This document shows, piece after piece, positions 42,948-51,520 of a DNA stretch of 64,000 bases. The stretch covers positions 62,001 through 126,000 of the forward strand of contig NZ_MKTQ01000014.1 in assembly GCF_001898315.1 (NCBI RefSeq), written 5' to 3'. The notes under the pieces are model-generated. The model did no database searches, was not told where the DNA came from, and saw nothing but the letters and a program-made list of their open reading frames with translations. Made by a program: the position numbers and the translations under genes. Source of the DNA: Microbacterium sp. 70-16 (GTDB taxonomy: Bacteria; Actinomycetota; Actinomycetes; Actinomycetales; Microbacteriaceae). Position 1 is the stretch's first letter; each line of letters starts with the position of its first letter.

Positions 42948-43861
42948 ACGCCCTCACGTTCGCGGCCTGCGCCGTCATCCTCGGCGCGGCGCTGGCCGCG
43001 GGCGTGCTGCTGACCGCACAGCGCGTGCCACGGTGGTCGGCGCCGTCGCTGTCGCGGCGCATCGCGCCGTACCTGCGCGACATCGCCGATCCGGCGGGGC
43101 TCACGCCGCTGCGCGCCGCGCCGGCCGTGCCCGGCTGGGCCGGATTGCGCGACCGGCTCGCCGCCGCGTGGGGCGGGGGAGACGCGCTCGCGCGAAGGCT
43201 ACGGCAGGCGGCGATGCCGGAGGATGTCGTCGCGTTCCGCGCGAAGCAGCTCGCGTGGGGTGTCGCGGGCCTGTTCGCAGGCGGTGTGCTCGCGGTGGCC
43301 GCCGCGATGGCCGGCCGCGGCGGAGTGGTCGCTGTCATCCTGCCGCCGCTGGTCGCGGTGGCCGCGGTCGTCGCGTACGAGCAGCGTCTCACGATCGCCG
43401 CGCGCCGCCGCGTCGCGCGGATCGAAGACGAGCTGCCGACCGTCCTCGAGTTCCTCGCGCTGTGCCTGGCCGCCGGTGAGGGGCTGCGCGACGCGCTGCG
43501 GCGCGTCGGCGAGGTCGGCTCGGGCGTACTGACCGCCGAGCTGCGCGCCGCGGTGCTCGCCAGCGGCACGGGTTCGAGCCTGTCCGACGCGCTGCTGCGC
43601 GTGTCGACGACGGCGGATGTTCCGGCGCTCTCACGCGCCGTCGAGCACCTCGTCGCGGCGATGGACCGCGGCGCCCCACTCGCGCACGTGCTGCAGGAAC
43701 AGGCTGTCGACGCGCGCGAGGACGCCAAGCGCCAGCTGCTGGAGGCCGCGGGGCGCAAGGAGATCCTGATGCTCCTGCCGTTGGTCTTCCTGATTTTGCC
43801 CCTGTCGGTGCTGTTCGCCGTCTTCCCGGGGATCGTCATGCTCAAGCTCGGAATCGGTTGA
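42944..43861 (+). CDS. tadC: TadC-like type II secretion F platform protein
   Basis: A 305-residue second platform protein. It shows hydrophobic segments near residues 5-25 and 105-145, a T2SSF domain (about 160-270, with ELPTVLEFLALCLAAGEGLRDALRRVGEVGSG and ALSRAVEHLVAAMDRGAPLAHVL), and a terminal membrane segment (LMLLPLVFLILPLSVLFAVFPG) whose RKEI...PLVFLILP stretch is typical of TadC. The start is ATG 42944, overlapping the tadB stop; the much longer upstream frame is an artefact of overlap with tadA/tadB. Confidence 0.88.
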   Translation: MNALTFAACAVILGAALAAGVLLTAQRVPRWSAPSLSRRIAPYLRDIADPAGLTPLRAAPAVPGWAGLRDRLAAAWGGGDALARRLRQAAMPEDVVAFRAKQLAWGVAGLFAGGVLAVAAAMAGRGGVVAVILPPLVAVAAVVAYEQRLTIAARRRVARIEDELPTVLEFLALCLAAGEGLRDALRRVGEVGSGVLTAELRAAVLASGTGSSLSDALLRVSTTADVPALSRAVEHLVAAMDRGAPLAHVLQEQAVDAREDAKRQLLEAAGRKEILMLLPLVFLILPLSVLFAVFPGIVMLKLGIG

Positions 43862-43887
43862 CCGGCGACGGTCGGAAGGAGGCGGAC

Positions 43888-44079
43888 ATGCTTCGCACAC
43901 AGTGGGGGAGGGTGCGTGCGTTGTACACGCGCACCCTCGAGGACGACCGGGGCGACGTCCCCGGCTGGGTTTTGGTCACACTCATGACGGCCGGCTTGGT
44001 CGTCGCGATCTGGGCGTTGGCCGGGCCCGCTCTGGCCGACCTGTTCGAGCAGGCGCTCGCGCGCGTCGCGGGCTTCTGA
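43888..44079 (+). CDS. Flp pilin-like small protein (DUF4244 type)
   Basis: A 63-residue protein with a basic N-terminal leader (LRTQWGRVRALYTRTLEDDRGDVPG) followed by one hydrophobic segment (WVLVTLMTAGLVVAIWALAG) and a short helix. Size, position directly after tadC and GGAAGGAGG at 43874-43882 mark it as the likely major pilin, in the place usually held by Flp/DUF4244 genes. A canonical prepilin cleavage site (G before a Phe/Thr with Glu at +5) is not clear: the hydrophobic core starts after GDVPG without Glu+5. Whether it is processed as a pilin is therefore uncertain. Confidence 0.75.
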   Translation: MLRTQWGRVRALYTRTLEDDRGDVPGWVLVTLMTAGLVVAIWALAGPALADLFEQALARVAGF

Positions 44080-44086
44080 GCACGCC

Positions 44087-44476
44087 ATGATCCGACTGCG
44101 GGACGACGACACCGGCGCGGCGCCGGTCGAATTCGTCCTCGTCGGAACCCTGCTGACGCTGCTCACGCTCGGCGTGCTGCAACTGGGGCTTGCGGTCTAC
44201 ATCCGCAACGTCGTGCACGACGCGGCCGTCGAAGGGGCGTATCACGGCGCCCTCGCCGACACCGATCCCGCCGACGGCGCCGCGCGCACCGCCCGACTGC
44301 TCGACGCGGCCGTCGGCGACGGGTTGGATGCCGAGGTCTCCGCGCGACTGGCCGCCGGCGCGACCGGCCCAGAAGTCGAAGTCACCGTCATCGCGACCCT
44401 GCCGCTGGTCGGACTCCTGGGCATCCCGGCCGGGCTGGAGGTGACCGCGCATGCGCCGCGCGAGAGGTTCGACTGA
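44087..44476 (+). CDS. TadE-like pilus assembly protein
   Basis: A 129-residue protein starting IRLRDDDTGAAPVEFVLVGTLLTLLTLGVLQ, the TadE pattern of a short leader, a Glu in the VEFxLV motif and a hydrophobic N-terminal helix. The rest is extracytoplasmic, with a small Ala-rich domain. TadE-like pseudopilins are minor components of Flp pili. It lies 7 nt after the pilin-like gene and overlaps the next gene by 26 nt, so it is part of the same operon. Confidence 0.85.
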   Translation: MIRLRDDDTGAAPVEFVLVGTLLTLLTLGVLQLGLAVYIRNVVHDAAVEGAYHGALADTDPADGAARTARLLDAAVGDGLDAEVSARLAAGATGPEVEVTVIATLPLVGLLGIPAGLEVTAHAPRERFD

Positions 44477-44930
44477 ACAACCGGCGGGGACGATGCCCGC
44501 GGACGACGACGGTTCCGCGTCGCTCGAGTTCATCGGCGTCGGCGTGATCCTGCTCGTGCCGATCGTCTACCTGATCGTCGCGCTCGGTGCGATCCAAGGG
44601 CAGGCGCTCGGGGTTGAGACCGGTGCCCGCCAGATCGCCCGCACGATCGCCGAGGCCCCGGATGCCGCGGAGGCGGACGCCCGAGCTGCGCGCGTGCGCG
44701 ACGCGATCATCGCGGAGTACGACCTCGATCCCGCCGCCGTCGAGGTCGCGATCTCGTGCGAAGGCGCGACCACCTGCCCCGAGGCGGGCGCCGTCCTGTC
44801 GGTGACGATGACGACCGCCGTGCCGCTGCCGCTCGTGCCCGCCGTGTTCGGGCTCGAAAACGCCGCACGGGTGCCGGTGCAGGCTTCGGCGGTGCAGAAG
44901 GTCTCGCGCTTCTGGGGGACGGCACCATGA
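44451..44930 (+). CDS. TadE/TadF-like minor pseudopilin
   Basis: A 159-residue protein with a 25-residue leader, then GSASLEFIGVGVILLVPIVYLIVALG as the pseudopilin-type N-terminal helix with conserved Glu, and an extracytoplasmic domain containing two Cys (ISCEGATTCPE) that could form a disulfide. ATG 44451 has GGAGG 9 nt upstream inside the preceding gene; ATG 44493, just before the helix, is an alternative start. The stop overlaps the next gene by ATGA. Function as a minor pilus component is inferred from the family and operon. Confidence 0.8.
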   Translation: MRRARGSTEQPAGTMPADDDGSASLEFIGVGVILLVPIVYLIVALGAIQGQALGVETGARQIARTIAEAPDAAEADARAARVRDAIIAEYDLDPAAVEVAISCEGATTCPEAGAVLSVTMTTAVPLPLVPAVFGLENAARVPVQASAVQKVSRFWGTAP

Positions 44931-45361
44931 CCCTGCAGCGCGGCGATGCCGCCGACGACGAGGGATCGGTGCTGCTGCTGACGCTCGGTTATGCCGTGCT
45001 CGCGATCGTGCTGGTGCTCGTCTGCGTCGACGCGACGAGCCTCTATCTCACGCAGAAACGGGCGGATGCCGCTGCCGACGCGGCCGCGCTGGCCGGCGCC
45101 GACGGGTTCGTCCTCACCGTCGCGGGCGGCGAAGCCACCGCGCGACTGACCGACGCCGGCGTCGCCGACCAGGCGGCCCAGGTGATCGACGTCCTCGGCG
45201 CGGCGGGCGGTGCCGTCACGCTCGTGTCAGCGGGCACGCCCGACGGCGTGTCAGCGCGGGTGACGGTGCAGACCGTGTGGCATCCGCCCGTGCTCTCCAT
45301 CTTCGTGCCGGACGGCTGGACGATCGACGCGACCGCGACGAGCCGCACCGCGTTGCGGTGA
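44927..45361 (+). CDS. TadG/Rv3660c-region-like pilus-locus protein with von-Willebrand-less TadE fold
   Basis: A 144-residue protein with the pseudopilin-like start DDEGSVLLLTLGYAVLAIVLVLVCVDATSLYLTQKRADAAADAAALAGADGF. This is the Flp-pilus-assembly TadE/G-like N terminus with its YLxQxRADxAADAAALAG hallmark. The C-terminal part is extracytoplasmic and lacks the large von Willebrand domain of full TadG, so it is a short form. It closes the tad run: seven genes in 4.4 kb with overlaps or gaps below 30 nt. A prepilin peptidase and an outer secretin are absent, the latter as expected for an actinobacterium. Confidence 0.82.
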   Translation: MTLQRGDAADDEGSVLLLTLGYAVLAIVLVLVCVDATSLYLTQKRADAAADAAALAGADGFVLTVAGGEATARLTDAGVADQAAQVIDVLGAAGGAVTLVSAGTPDGVSARVTVQTVWHPPVLSIFVPDGWTIDATATSRTALR

Positions 45362-45372
45362 CCGCCGCCGAT

Positions 45373-46674
45373 TCAGCGTTCGCGCGGGACGAACCGCGGC
45401 ACCCACCGGATGAACGCCGCGGCGCCGAGTAGCCCGACCACGCCCATGGCCGCGGTGGCGAGCGACAACGACAGCGCCGCGGCCAGCGCCGACACGATGA
45501 GTGGGGCGACGGCACCGCCGGCATCCGTCAGCGTCCGCCACGAACCGAGGAACGGTGCCGGGTCGTCTTGTGGTGCGACGTCGGCGCCGAGGGTGAGCAG
45601 GATGCCACTCGACAGGCCGTTGCCGACGCCGAGCACGGCGGCGAACAGGGCGTACCACATGGCCGCCTGATCCAGATCGTGCGTGAGCGACAGCGCGAGG
45701 AAGCCGCTCGCCATCAGCAGCATGGCCGGCAGTGCCGCCCAGAGCCGGCCGAACCGGTCCATGACCTGACCGCTCGCGTAGAACAGCGCGAAGTCGATCG
45801 CGCCCGACACACCGACGACGAGGGCGATGGTCTGGGCATCCAGCCCGATCGACACGCCCCACAGCGGCAGGACGACCTGCCGCGCCGAGCGCACCGCTGA
45901 CAGCGACGCGGCAGCCAGCCCCAGCCGCGACAGCACTCCGCGGTGGCGCCACATCGTGCGGAACACGCCCGCGCGGGCGCGCTGCGCCCCGACCGTCGGG
46001 ATCGAGCCGGTCACCGCCTCGCCGGTGTCTTCCGTGACGAGTTCGGCCGCCGTCGCGCCGTCGCGAGGGCCGGCAGCCGTCGCCTCCGTCTCGGGATCAG
46101 GACCGAACAGCACCAGCAGCACCGTGGCCACGAGGCACACCGCGAAGAACCAGACGGTCGCGTGTGGGTCGCCGAACACACCGAGCAGGGCCGCGGCGAT
46201 GAACGGACCGATGAACATGCCCAGGCGGAAGGTGCCGCCGAGCAGTGACAGGGCGCGTGCGCGGAAGTCGAGCGGCACGCGCGTCGTCATGAACGAGTGC
46301 CGCGCGAGGCCGAACGCGGCCGCGCACATCCCGATGAGGAAGGTCGCCGCCGTCAGCACGGCGAGGTTCGGCGCCAGCGCGAGCCCCGCGACGCCGGCGA
46401 GGGCGAACCCGCCGCCGATCGCCATCGTGACCCGTTCCCCGATGCGCGCGACCAGCCAGCCGGCGGGGATGTTGCCGCACAGCTGGCCGACGACCAGCGC
46501 CGAGGCGACGAGGGCCGCCGTGGGCACGTCGGCGCCCAGGTGCGCCGCGAACACCGGCAGCAGCGGCACGACGGCGCCCTCACCGAGGGCGAACAGCACG
46601 GTCGGCCCGTAGATGACGGGAGACAGCCGCCACAGCATGCGGCGGATCGAATCGGGGGAGGAGGCATCCGTCAC
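45373..46674 (-). CDS. Major facilitator superfamily transporter
   Basis: A 433-residue protein with about twelve hydrophobic segments and a central cytoplasmic loop (about 190-240, rich in Glu/Thr/Ala). MFS marks include the inter-helix-2/3 segment [18 protein letters not shown] and the matching second-half loop [15 protein letters not shown]. The substrate is unknown; drug- or sugar-efflux roles are common for this type. GTG 46674 is chosen because TAACGT ends 7 nt upstream; the frame is open a further 180 codons through prfB on the other strand and is not used. It is divergent from prfB with overlapping -10 boxes. Confidence 0.85.
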   Translation of the reverse strand: MTDASSPDSIRRMLWRLSPVIYGPTVLFALGEGAVVPLLPVFAAHLGADVPTAALVASALVVGQLCGNIPAGWLVARIGERVTMAIGGGFALAGVAGLALAPNLAVLTAATFLIGMCAAAFGLARHSFMTTRVPLDFRARALSLLGGTFRLGMFIGPFIAAALLGVFGDPHATVWFFAVCLVATVLLVLFGPDPETEATAAGPRDGATAAELVTEDTGEAVTGSIPTVGAQRARAGVFRTMWRHRGVLSRLGLAAASLSAVRSARQVVLPLWGVSIGLDAQTIALVVGVSGAIDFALFYASGQVMDRFGRLWAALPAMLLMASGFLALSLTHDLDQAAMWYALFAAVLGVGNGLSSGILLTLGADVAPQDDPAPFLGSWRTLTDAGGAVAPLIVSALAAALSLSLATAAMGVVGLLGAAAFIRWVPRFVPRER

Positions 46675-46681
46675 CCCATCC

Positions 46682-46687
46682 ACGTTA
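46682..46687 (-). promoter_or_regulatory. -10 element of the MFS gene, overlapping that of prfB
   Basis: TAACGT on the minus strand ends 7 nt before GTG 46674 and shares two base pairs with the prfB -10. Confidence 0.5.
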
Positions 46688-46691
46688 GTCT
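46686..46691 (+). promoter_or_regulatory. -10 element of prfB, overlapping that of the MFS gene
   Basis: TAGTCT ends 8 nt before ATG 46700, so the leader is at most 2 nt. Confidence 0.5.
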
Positions 46692-46699
46692 GGAGTGTC

Positions 46700-47809
46700 A
46701 TGCTTGAATTCGATCCCTCCGCCGACATCCAGGCCCTGCGGTCCACCTTCTCCGACATCTCCGCGGTGGTGGACGTCGAAGGGCTGCGCGCCGAGATCGC
46801 ACGCCTCTCCGACGAGGCCGGCGCTCCCGACCTGTGGGACGACGTCGACAAGGCGCAGAAGGTCACGAGCGCCCTCAGCCACCGCCAGGCCGACCTCAAG
46901 CGCGTCACCGACGTCGAGCAGCGCCTCGACGACCTCGACGTGCTCGTCGAGCTCGCCCTCGAGATGGACGACGAGGACACCGCGGAAGAGGCCCGCCGCG
47001 AGATCGCCGCGCTGCAGGACGTCATCGGCCAGCTCGAGGTGCAGACGCTCCTCGACGGCGAGTACGACGATCGCGCAGCGGTCGTGACGATCCGCTCGGG
47101 CGCCGGCGGCGACGACGCGACCGACTTCGCCGAGATGCTGCTGCGCATGTACCTGCGCTGGGCCGAGCGGCACAAGTATCCCGTCAAGGTGATGGACACC
47201 TCGTATGCGGAAGGTGCCGGCATCAAGTCGGCGACCTTCGAAGTGGATGCCCCCTACGCGTACGGCACTCTGTCGGTCGAGGCCGGCACGCATCGCCTCG
47301 CCCGCATCAGCCCTTTCGGCTCGGCCGACAAGCGCCAGACCTCCTTCGCTGCGGTGGAAGTGATCCCCGTCATGGAGGAGGCGCAAGAGGTGGACGTGCC
47401 CGAGGGCGACATCCGCGTCGACGTCTTCCGCTCGTCCGGTCCCGGTGGTCAGTCGGTCAACACGACCGACTCCGCCGTGCGCATCACCCACATCCCCACC
47501 GGCCTCGTCGTCTCGATGCAGAACGAGAAGAGCCAGATCCAGAACCGCGCCGCCGCGATGCGCGTGCTACAGACGCGCCTCATGCTCTTGCAGCGCGAAG
47601 AGGAAGCGGCCAAGAAGAAGGAGCTCGCCGGCGTCATCACCGCGAGCTGGGGCGACCAGATGCGCTCCTACTTCCTCTACGGCCAGCAGCTCGTGAAGGA
47701 CCTGCGCACCGGCTACGAAGTCGGCAACCCCGCATCGGTCTTCGACGGCGACCTCGACGGCCTCATCGCCGCAGGCATCCGCTGGCGCAAACGCAAAGAC
47801 GAAGACTGA
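46700..47809 (+). CDS. prfB: Peptide chain release factor 2
   Basis: A 369-residue class I release factor recognising UGA and UAA. The peptidyl-tRNA hydrolysis motif GGQ is in [16 protein letters not shown], and the tripeptide anticodon SPF is in [18 protein letters not shown], which identifies RF2 rather than RF1. The N terminus ([17 protein letters not shown]) is continuous, so the programmed +1 frameshift used by many bacteria is absent. ATG 46700 follows TAGTCT by 8 nt and has no useful Shine-Dalgarno. ftsE follows 76 nt downstream; prfB-ftsE-ftsX-smpB-ssrA order is common in actinobacteria. Confidence 0.96.
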   Translation: MLEFDPSADIQALRSTFSDISAVVDVEGLRAEIARLSDEAGAPDLWDDVDKAQKVTSALSHRQADLKRVTDVEQRLDDLDVLVELALEMDDEDTAEEARREIAALQDVIGQLEVQTLLDGEYDDRAAVVTIRSGAGGDDATDFAEMLLRMYLRWAERHKYPVKVMDTSYAEGAGIKSATFEVDAPYAYGTLSVEAGTHRLARISPFGSADKRQTSFAAVEVIPVMEEAQEVDVPEGDIRVDVFRSSGPGGQSVNTTDSAVRITHIPTGLVVSMQNEKSQIQNRAAAMRVLQTRLMLLQREEEAAKKKELAGVITASWGDQMRSYFLYGQQLVKDLRTGYEVGNPASVFDGDLDGLIAAGIRWRKRKDED

Positions 47810-47870
47810 GCTTCGCGGCACGCGATCCGGCGCGCCGGGTGTCGTGCCGGGCATCCATAGCCCAGCCGCT

Positions 47871-47876
47871 TAGGCT
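47871..47876 (+). promoter_or_regulatory. -10 element of ftsEX
   Basis: TAGGCT ends 9 nt before ATG 47886, giving a leader of about 3 nt. Confidence 0.45.
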
Positions 47877-47885
47877 CGACGGGTC

Positions 47886-48881
47886 ATGATCCGGTTCGAG
47901 CACGTCACCAAGAAATACCGCGGGACGAACAAGCCGGCGCTGAGCGACGTCGACTTCGAAGTGCAGCGCGGGGAGTTCGTCTTTCTCGTGGGAGCCTCCG
48001 GGTCGGGGAAGTCCTCGTGCCTGCGCCTGATCCTGCGCGAGGATTCGCCGAGCGAGGGCAGAGTCGTCGTTCTGGGCCGCGACCTGCACACGCTGTCGAC
48101 ACGCAAGGTTCCCTACTTCCGGCGCCACATCGGCTCGGTGTTCCAGGACTTCCGGCTGCTGCCGAACAAGACCGTCTTCCAGAACGTCGCCTTCACGCTG
48201 CAGGTGATCGGCGCATCGCGCGCGTTCATCCAGCAGGCGGTTCCCGAAGTGCTCGTGCTCGTCGGGCTCGACGGCAAGCAGAAGCGCTTTCCGCACGAAC
48301 TGTCCGGCGGTGAGCAGCAGCGCGTCGCGATCGCGCGCGCACTCGTCAACCGCCCGCAGATCCTGCTCGCGGACGAACCCACCGGAAACCTCGACCCGGC
48401 CACCTCGATCGACATCATGCAGCTGCTCGCCCGCATCAACGAGAGCGGCACGACCGTCGTGATGGCCACCCACGAAGCCGGTTTCGTCGACCAGATGAAG
48501 CGGCGAGTGATCGAACTGCGCGGAGGCGTCATGGTGCGCGACGACCGACACGGCGGCTACGGCGATCGCTCGTCGCTGCCGAGCCTCGCGCCCCAGCAGG
48601 AGAAGGGCGCCGCGGCAGCCGCCGCCTTGACCGCTGTGCTCGAACTGCAGCGTGAGATCGCCGCCTCGCCCGTCGAGCCGGTGCCAGCGATGGAGGAGGC
48701 CGTGACGGATGCCGTGGCCGCGTCTGCCGTCGCGGCCGCCGTGGCGACGGCGCCGGAGATTCCTCCGGTGACCGCGCAGGTGCCGATCGTCGAGCTCGAC
48801 GGGTTGCACCTGGATGACCTGGGGGTCGCCGAGCGACTGGGCCTGGCATCCGACGAGGACGAAGTCGGACCGACATCGTGA
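47886..48881 (+). CDS. ftsE: Cell-division ABC ATPase FtsE with C-terminal extension
   Basis: A 331-residue protein; FtsE is usually ~225-230. Residues 1-225 are the ABC domain: MIRFEHVTKKYRG, Walker A GASGSGKSS, QDFRLLPNKTVFQNVAF (Q-loop and FtsE-typical), signature LSGGEQQRVAIARAL, Walker B ILLADEPTGNLDP and H-switch ATHEAG. A ~100-residue Ala/Val/Pro/Glu-rich extension follows, ending AERLGLASDEDEVGPTS. FtsEX activates cell-wall hydrolases at division. It overlaps ftsX by GTGA. The extension is not needed for ATPase function and may bind a partner; that is inference. Confidence 0.95.
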   Translation: MIRFEHVTKKYRGTNKPALSDVDFEVQRGEFVFLVGASGSGKSSCLRLILREDSPSEGRVVVLGRDLHTLSTRKVPYFRRHIGSVFQDFRLLPNKTVFQNVAFTLQVIGASRAFIQQAVPEVLVLVGLDGKQKRFPHELSGGEQQRVAIARALVNRPQILLADEPTGNLDPATSIDIMQLLARINESGTTVVMATHEAGFVDQMKRRVIELRGGVMVRDDRHGGYGDRSSLPSLAPQQEKGAAAAAALTAVLELQREIAASPVEPVPAMEEAVTDAVAASAVAAAVATAPEIPPVTAQVPIVELDGLHLDDLGVAERLGLASDEDEVGPTS

Positions 48882-49792
48882 GGGCGCGTCTGATCCTCGC
48901 CGAGGCGCTCACCGGCCTGCGGCGCAATGCCTCGATGGTGATCTCCGTCGTGCTGGTGACGTTCGTGTCGCTGACGTTCGTGGGCGCCGCGATGCTCATG
49001 CAGATGCAGATCGGCAAGATGCAGTCGTACTGGGCAGAGCGGGCGCAGGTGTCGATCGTGATGTGTCGCGACGACTCGACCGTGACGACGTGCGTTGACG
49101 GCGCTGCCACCCCTGAGCAGCTGCAAGAGGTCGCCGATCGCCTGGCCAGTCCCGCCTTGGCCGACATCGTCCGCGACGTGCGGTTCGAGTCCGCCGATGA
49201 GGCGTATCAGAATCTCATCGACCTCTACGGCGACGAGTACAAGGACTATGTGACGCCCGCGCAGCTCGGCGAGACCTACTGGGTCGGGCTCGTCGATCCC
49301 GGCAAGTCCGACGTCATCACCGAAGCCTTCAAGGGTACCACGGGCGTCGAAGCTGTGCGCAACCAGATGCAGTACCTCGAACCGCTGTTCTCGGCGCTGA
49401 CCGTGGCGACGTACATCGCCGTCGGCATCGCGGCGCTCATGCTCATCGCCGCGGTGCTGCTGATCGCGACGACGATTCGGCTGTCGGCGTACGCGCGACG
49501 GCGCGAGGTCGGGATCATGCGCCTGGTCGGAGCCTCGAACCGGTTCATCCAGACGCCCTTCATCCTCGAGGGTGTGTTCGCGGCGTTCATCGGCTCGCTG
49601 CTGGCGGGCGGTGCGATCGTCGCCGGCGTGCACTTCGGCGTCGGCGGCTACCTGCGCGATCGCGTGACGTTCATCACCGACTGGGTGGGGCTGCAGGATG
49701 CCGCGATCGTGATCCCGATCATCGTGCTGATCGGCCTCGTGCTGGCGGCACTGTCGGCCGGCTTCGCGATTCGGCGGTGGCTGCGCGCCTGA
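48878..49792 (+). CDS. ftsX: Cell-division ABC permease FtsX
   Basis: A 304-residue membrane protein. One segment lies near residues 20-45, followed by an extracytoplasmic loop (about 50-165) that in actinobacteria docks peptidoglycan hydrolases such as RipC, then three segments (about 175-200, 225-250 and 275-300). The loop contains two Cys (MCRDDSTVTTC) likely to form a disulfide. ARRREVGIMRLVGASNRFIQTPFILEG is the FtsX family signature. The GTG start overlaps the ftsE stop. smpB follows after 51 nt. Confidence 0.95.
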   Translation: MRARLILAEALTGLRRNASMVISVVLVTFVSLTFVGAAMLMQMQIGKMQSYWAERAQVSIVMCRDDSTVTTCVDGAATPEQLQEVADRLASPALADIVRDVRFESADEAYQNLIDLYGDEYKDYVTPAQLGETYWVGLVDPGKSDVITEAFKGTTGVEAVRNQMQYLEPLFSALTVATYIAVGIAALMLIAAVLLIATTIRLSAYARRREVGIMRLVGASNRFIQTPFILEGVFAAFIGSLLAGGAIVAGVHFGVGGYLRDRVTFITDWVGLQDAAIVIPIIVLIGLVLAALSAGFAIRRWLRA

Positions 49793-49843
49793 TGTAAACT
49801 GACGGGCTGGCCGCGCCGCGGTCACAGGTCAAGGAGTTCAGTC

Positions 49844-50320
49844 ATGCCCAGGGAACGCGGGGAGAAGGTCGTCGCGACCAACCGTCGCGCGCGCCACGAA
49901 TACGCCATCGAGAAGACGTACGAGGCGGGGCTGGTCCTCACCGGTACCGAGGTGAAGTCGCTGCGCGAGGGTCGTGCGAACCTCAGCGACGGCTACGCGT
50001 ACATCGACGGCGGGCAGGCGTATCTCGATGCCGTGCACATCCCCGAGTACGCACAGGGGCACTGGACCAACCACTCGTCCAAGCGCACGCGCAAACTGCT
50101 GCTGCACAAGCAGGAGATCATCAAGCTCTCGCACGCGATCGCCGCGGGTGGCTACACGCTCATTCCGTTGAAGCTGTACTTCTCCGACGGCCGGGCGAAG
50201 GTCGAGATCGCGGTAGCCAAGGGCAAGCGCGAGTACGAGAAGCGCCAGACGATCCGTGAGCGCGAGGACAAGCGCGAAGCCGAGCGCGCGATGCGCAGCC
50301 GCAACCGCCTCGGCGAGTGA
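49844..50320 (+). CDS. smpB: SsrA-binding protein SmpB
   Basis: A 158-residue RNA-binding protein that escorts tmRNA to stalled ribosomes. Family segments are [49 protein letters not shown] and the basic tail [23 protein letters not shown], which inserts in the mRNA channel. ATG 49844 has AAGGAG 8 nt upstream, a classical leadered start, in contrast to many neighbours. Its RNA partner ssrA lies ~760 nt downstream on the same strand. Confidence 0.96.
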   Translation: MPRERGEKVVATNRRARHEYAIEKTYEAGLVLTGTEVKSLREGRANLSDGYAYIDGGQAYLDAVHIPEYAQGHWTNHSSKRTRKLLLHKQEIIKLSHAIAAGGYTLIPLKLYFSDGRAKVEIAVAKGKREYEKRQTIREREDKREAERAMRSRNRLGE

Positions 50321-50323
50321 GCG

Positions 50324-50992
50324 TCAGCTGGCGCTGAAGCGCGCCTCCACGGCGGCGGTCACGACGATGTCGTCCGGACGGAAGTCCACGGCGGGCGCGG
50401 ATCCTGCGGCATCCATCGCCATCATCGACGCCTTGATCATGCGCGGGGCGGCACCCTCGCGTCCGCCTGAGTCCAGCAGTCCCAGGTCGGCGATCTGCAG
50501 TGGCGTGACGGTCTCGCGGCCGATCGCGGCCGCGTAGGCGGTCGCGCGCTCGACGGCGACGGCGACGGCATCCGTCGCGACCTCGCGCTCGACGCGCGCG
50601 CGAGTCTCGGGCGTGAGCTCCCAATCGACGGTGCTGGCCTGCAGGCCGTCGGTGGTGGCGATCTGGTTCAGCCAGTCGGACAGAGCCATGAGGTCGCTGA
50701 AAGTCGCCGTCAGCTCGACCGAGGCGTGGTGCACGAGATTGAGCTGGCGGCCCTCGTTGTTCCACGGACGATCCGACCAGACCGAGACGCGCTGGCTCGC
50801 CCAGTCGACGATTGAGCCGGCGGCCTTGCGCGCGGCGAGGTCGGTGCGCACCGGCTCCGCGAGCGCCGCGATGCGCTCGACGACGCCGCCGCGTTCGGGA
50901 CCGTCGGCGGATGCTGAGACGTGCGCGATCGCACGCTCGGGGGTGATGAGGGATCGGCTTTCGCCGCGGACCGTGATGATGACATCGCTCAT
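50324..50992 (-). CDS. SIMPL-domain (DUF541) protein
   Basis: A 222-residue protein made essentially of one SIMPL/DUF541 domain: DVIITVRGESRSLITPERAIAHVSASADG at the start, then VSVWSDRPWNNEGRQLNLVHHASVELTATFSDL and RATAYAAAIGRETVTPLQIADLGL. No signal peptide is visible, unlike many family members, so it may be cytoplasmic. Function is unknown. ATG 50992 follows TACAGT by 7 nt; an upstream in-frame ATG at 51034 lies inside a hairpin and is not used. It separates smpB and ssrA on the opposite strand and ends 3 nt after smpB. Confidence 0.85.
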   Translation of the reverse strand: MSDVIITVRGESRSLITPERAIAHVSASADGPERGGVVERIAALAEPVRTDLAARKAAGSIVDWASQRVSVWSDRPWNNEGRQLNLVHHASVELTATFSDLMALSDWLNQIATTDGLQASTVDWELTPETRARVEREVATDAVAVAVERATAYAAAIGRETVTPLQIADLGLLDSGGREGAAPRMIKASMMAMDAAGSAPAVDFRPDDIVVTAAVEARFSAS

Positions 50993-50999
50993 GATGTAG

Positions 51000-51005
51000 A
51001 CTGTA
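51000..51005 (-). promoter_or_regulatory. -10 element of the SIMPL gene
   Basis: TACAGT on the minus strand ends 7 nt before ATG 50992. Confidence 0.5.
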
Positions 51006-51007
51006 AT

Positions 51008-51032
51008 GCTCGGATGCCCACGGCATCCGAGC
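51008..51032. repeat. Perfect 11-bp inverted repeat built on GGATGCC, upstream of ssrA
   Basis: GCTCGGATGCC and its exact reverse complement flank CAC. It stands between the SIMPL promoter and the 5' end of ssrA, with no T tract on either side. Confidence 0.75.
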
Positions 51033-51078
51033 ACACAACTCCACAGCGTGACAGTGGCTCACTGCCGCATGGCTACCC

Positions 51079-51444
51079 GGGGCTGATCGGTTTCGACAGC
51101 GCCTGCGAAGCTGCGAGAAGCGGGCCGAGGATGCAGGGTTATCTCGTAAACGATCTCTGCGAACCAATAGTTGCCGATGCAAAGCGCAACGACTTCGCCC
51201 TCGCTGCCTAAGCGAGCCTGAAGTCCGTCAGACCGTAGGCGATCCCGCTACGGACCCTGGCGTCATCTAGGGATCTTGCTGTGTGACGGGGTCTCGACGT
51301 CACACGGGACTCTTCTGAGACTGGGCTCGTCGACTTAGGTGTCTGTGACAAAGGTCGGAGCCGAGCAGAACGTCTCTACAGACTGCGCCCGGAGAAGACG
51401 CAGTATCCCAGCGTTGGACGGGGGTTCGATTCCCCCCAGCTCCA
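51079..51444 (+). ncRNA. ssrA: Transfer-messenger RNA (tmRNA)
   Basis: The 5' end GGGGCTGATCGGTTTCGACA and the 3' end TTCGATTCCCCCCAGCTCCA pair as a tRNA-like acceptor stem (GGGGCTG with CAGCTCC). The reading frame for the degradation tag runs from about 51174 to the TAA at 51210-51212 and encodes ADAKRNDFALAA, ending in the LAA recognised by ClpXP-type proteases. Length (366 nt) is normal. Its protein partner smpB is nearby. CCA is not fully encoded (A then CA). Confidence 0.95.
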
Positions 51445-51466
51445 CAAGTCACTGTCACAGGAAGAG

Positions 51467-51509
51467 GTCCGATCCCCGGAGGCCAGTGCTTTCGGGGATC
51501 GGACTTTTT
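51467..51509 (+). terminator. Intrinsic terminator after ssrA
   Basis: A 12-bp perfect stem (51467-51478 with 51493-51504) followed by TTTTT. Confidence 0.9.
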
Positions 51510-51520
51510 CTGTGGAACCG

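Noticed and set aside
46700..46800. Programmed frameshift site in prfB
   Set aside because: The reading frame is continuous from ATG 46700 with no in-frame TGA or slippery CTT-TGA.
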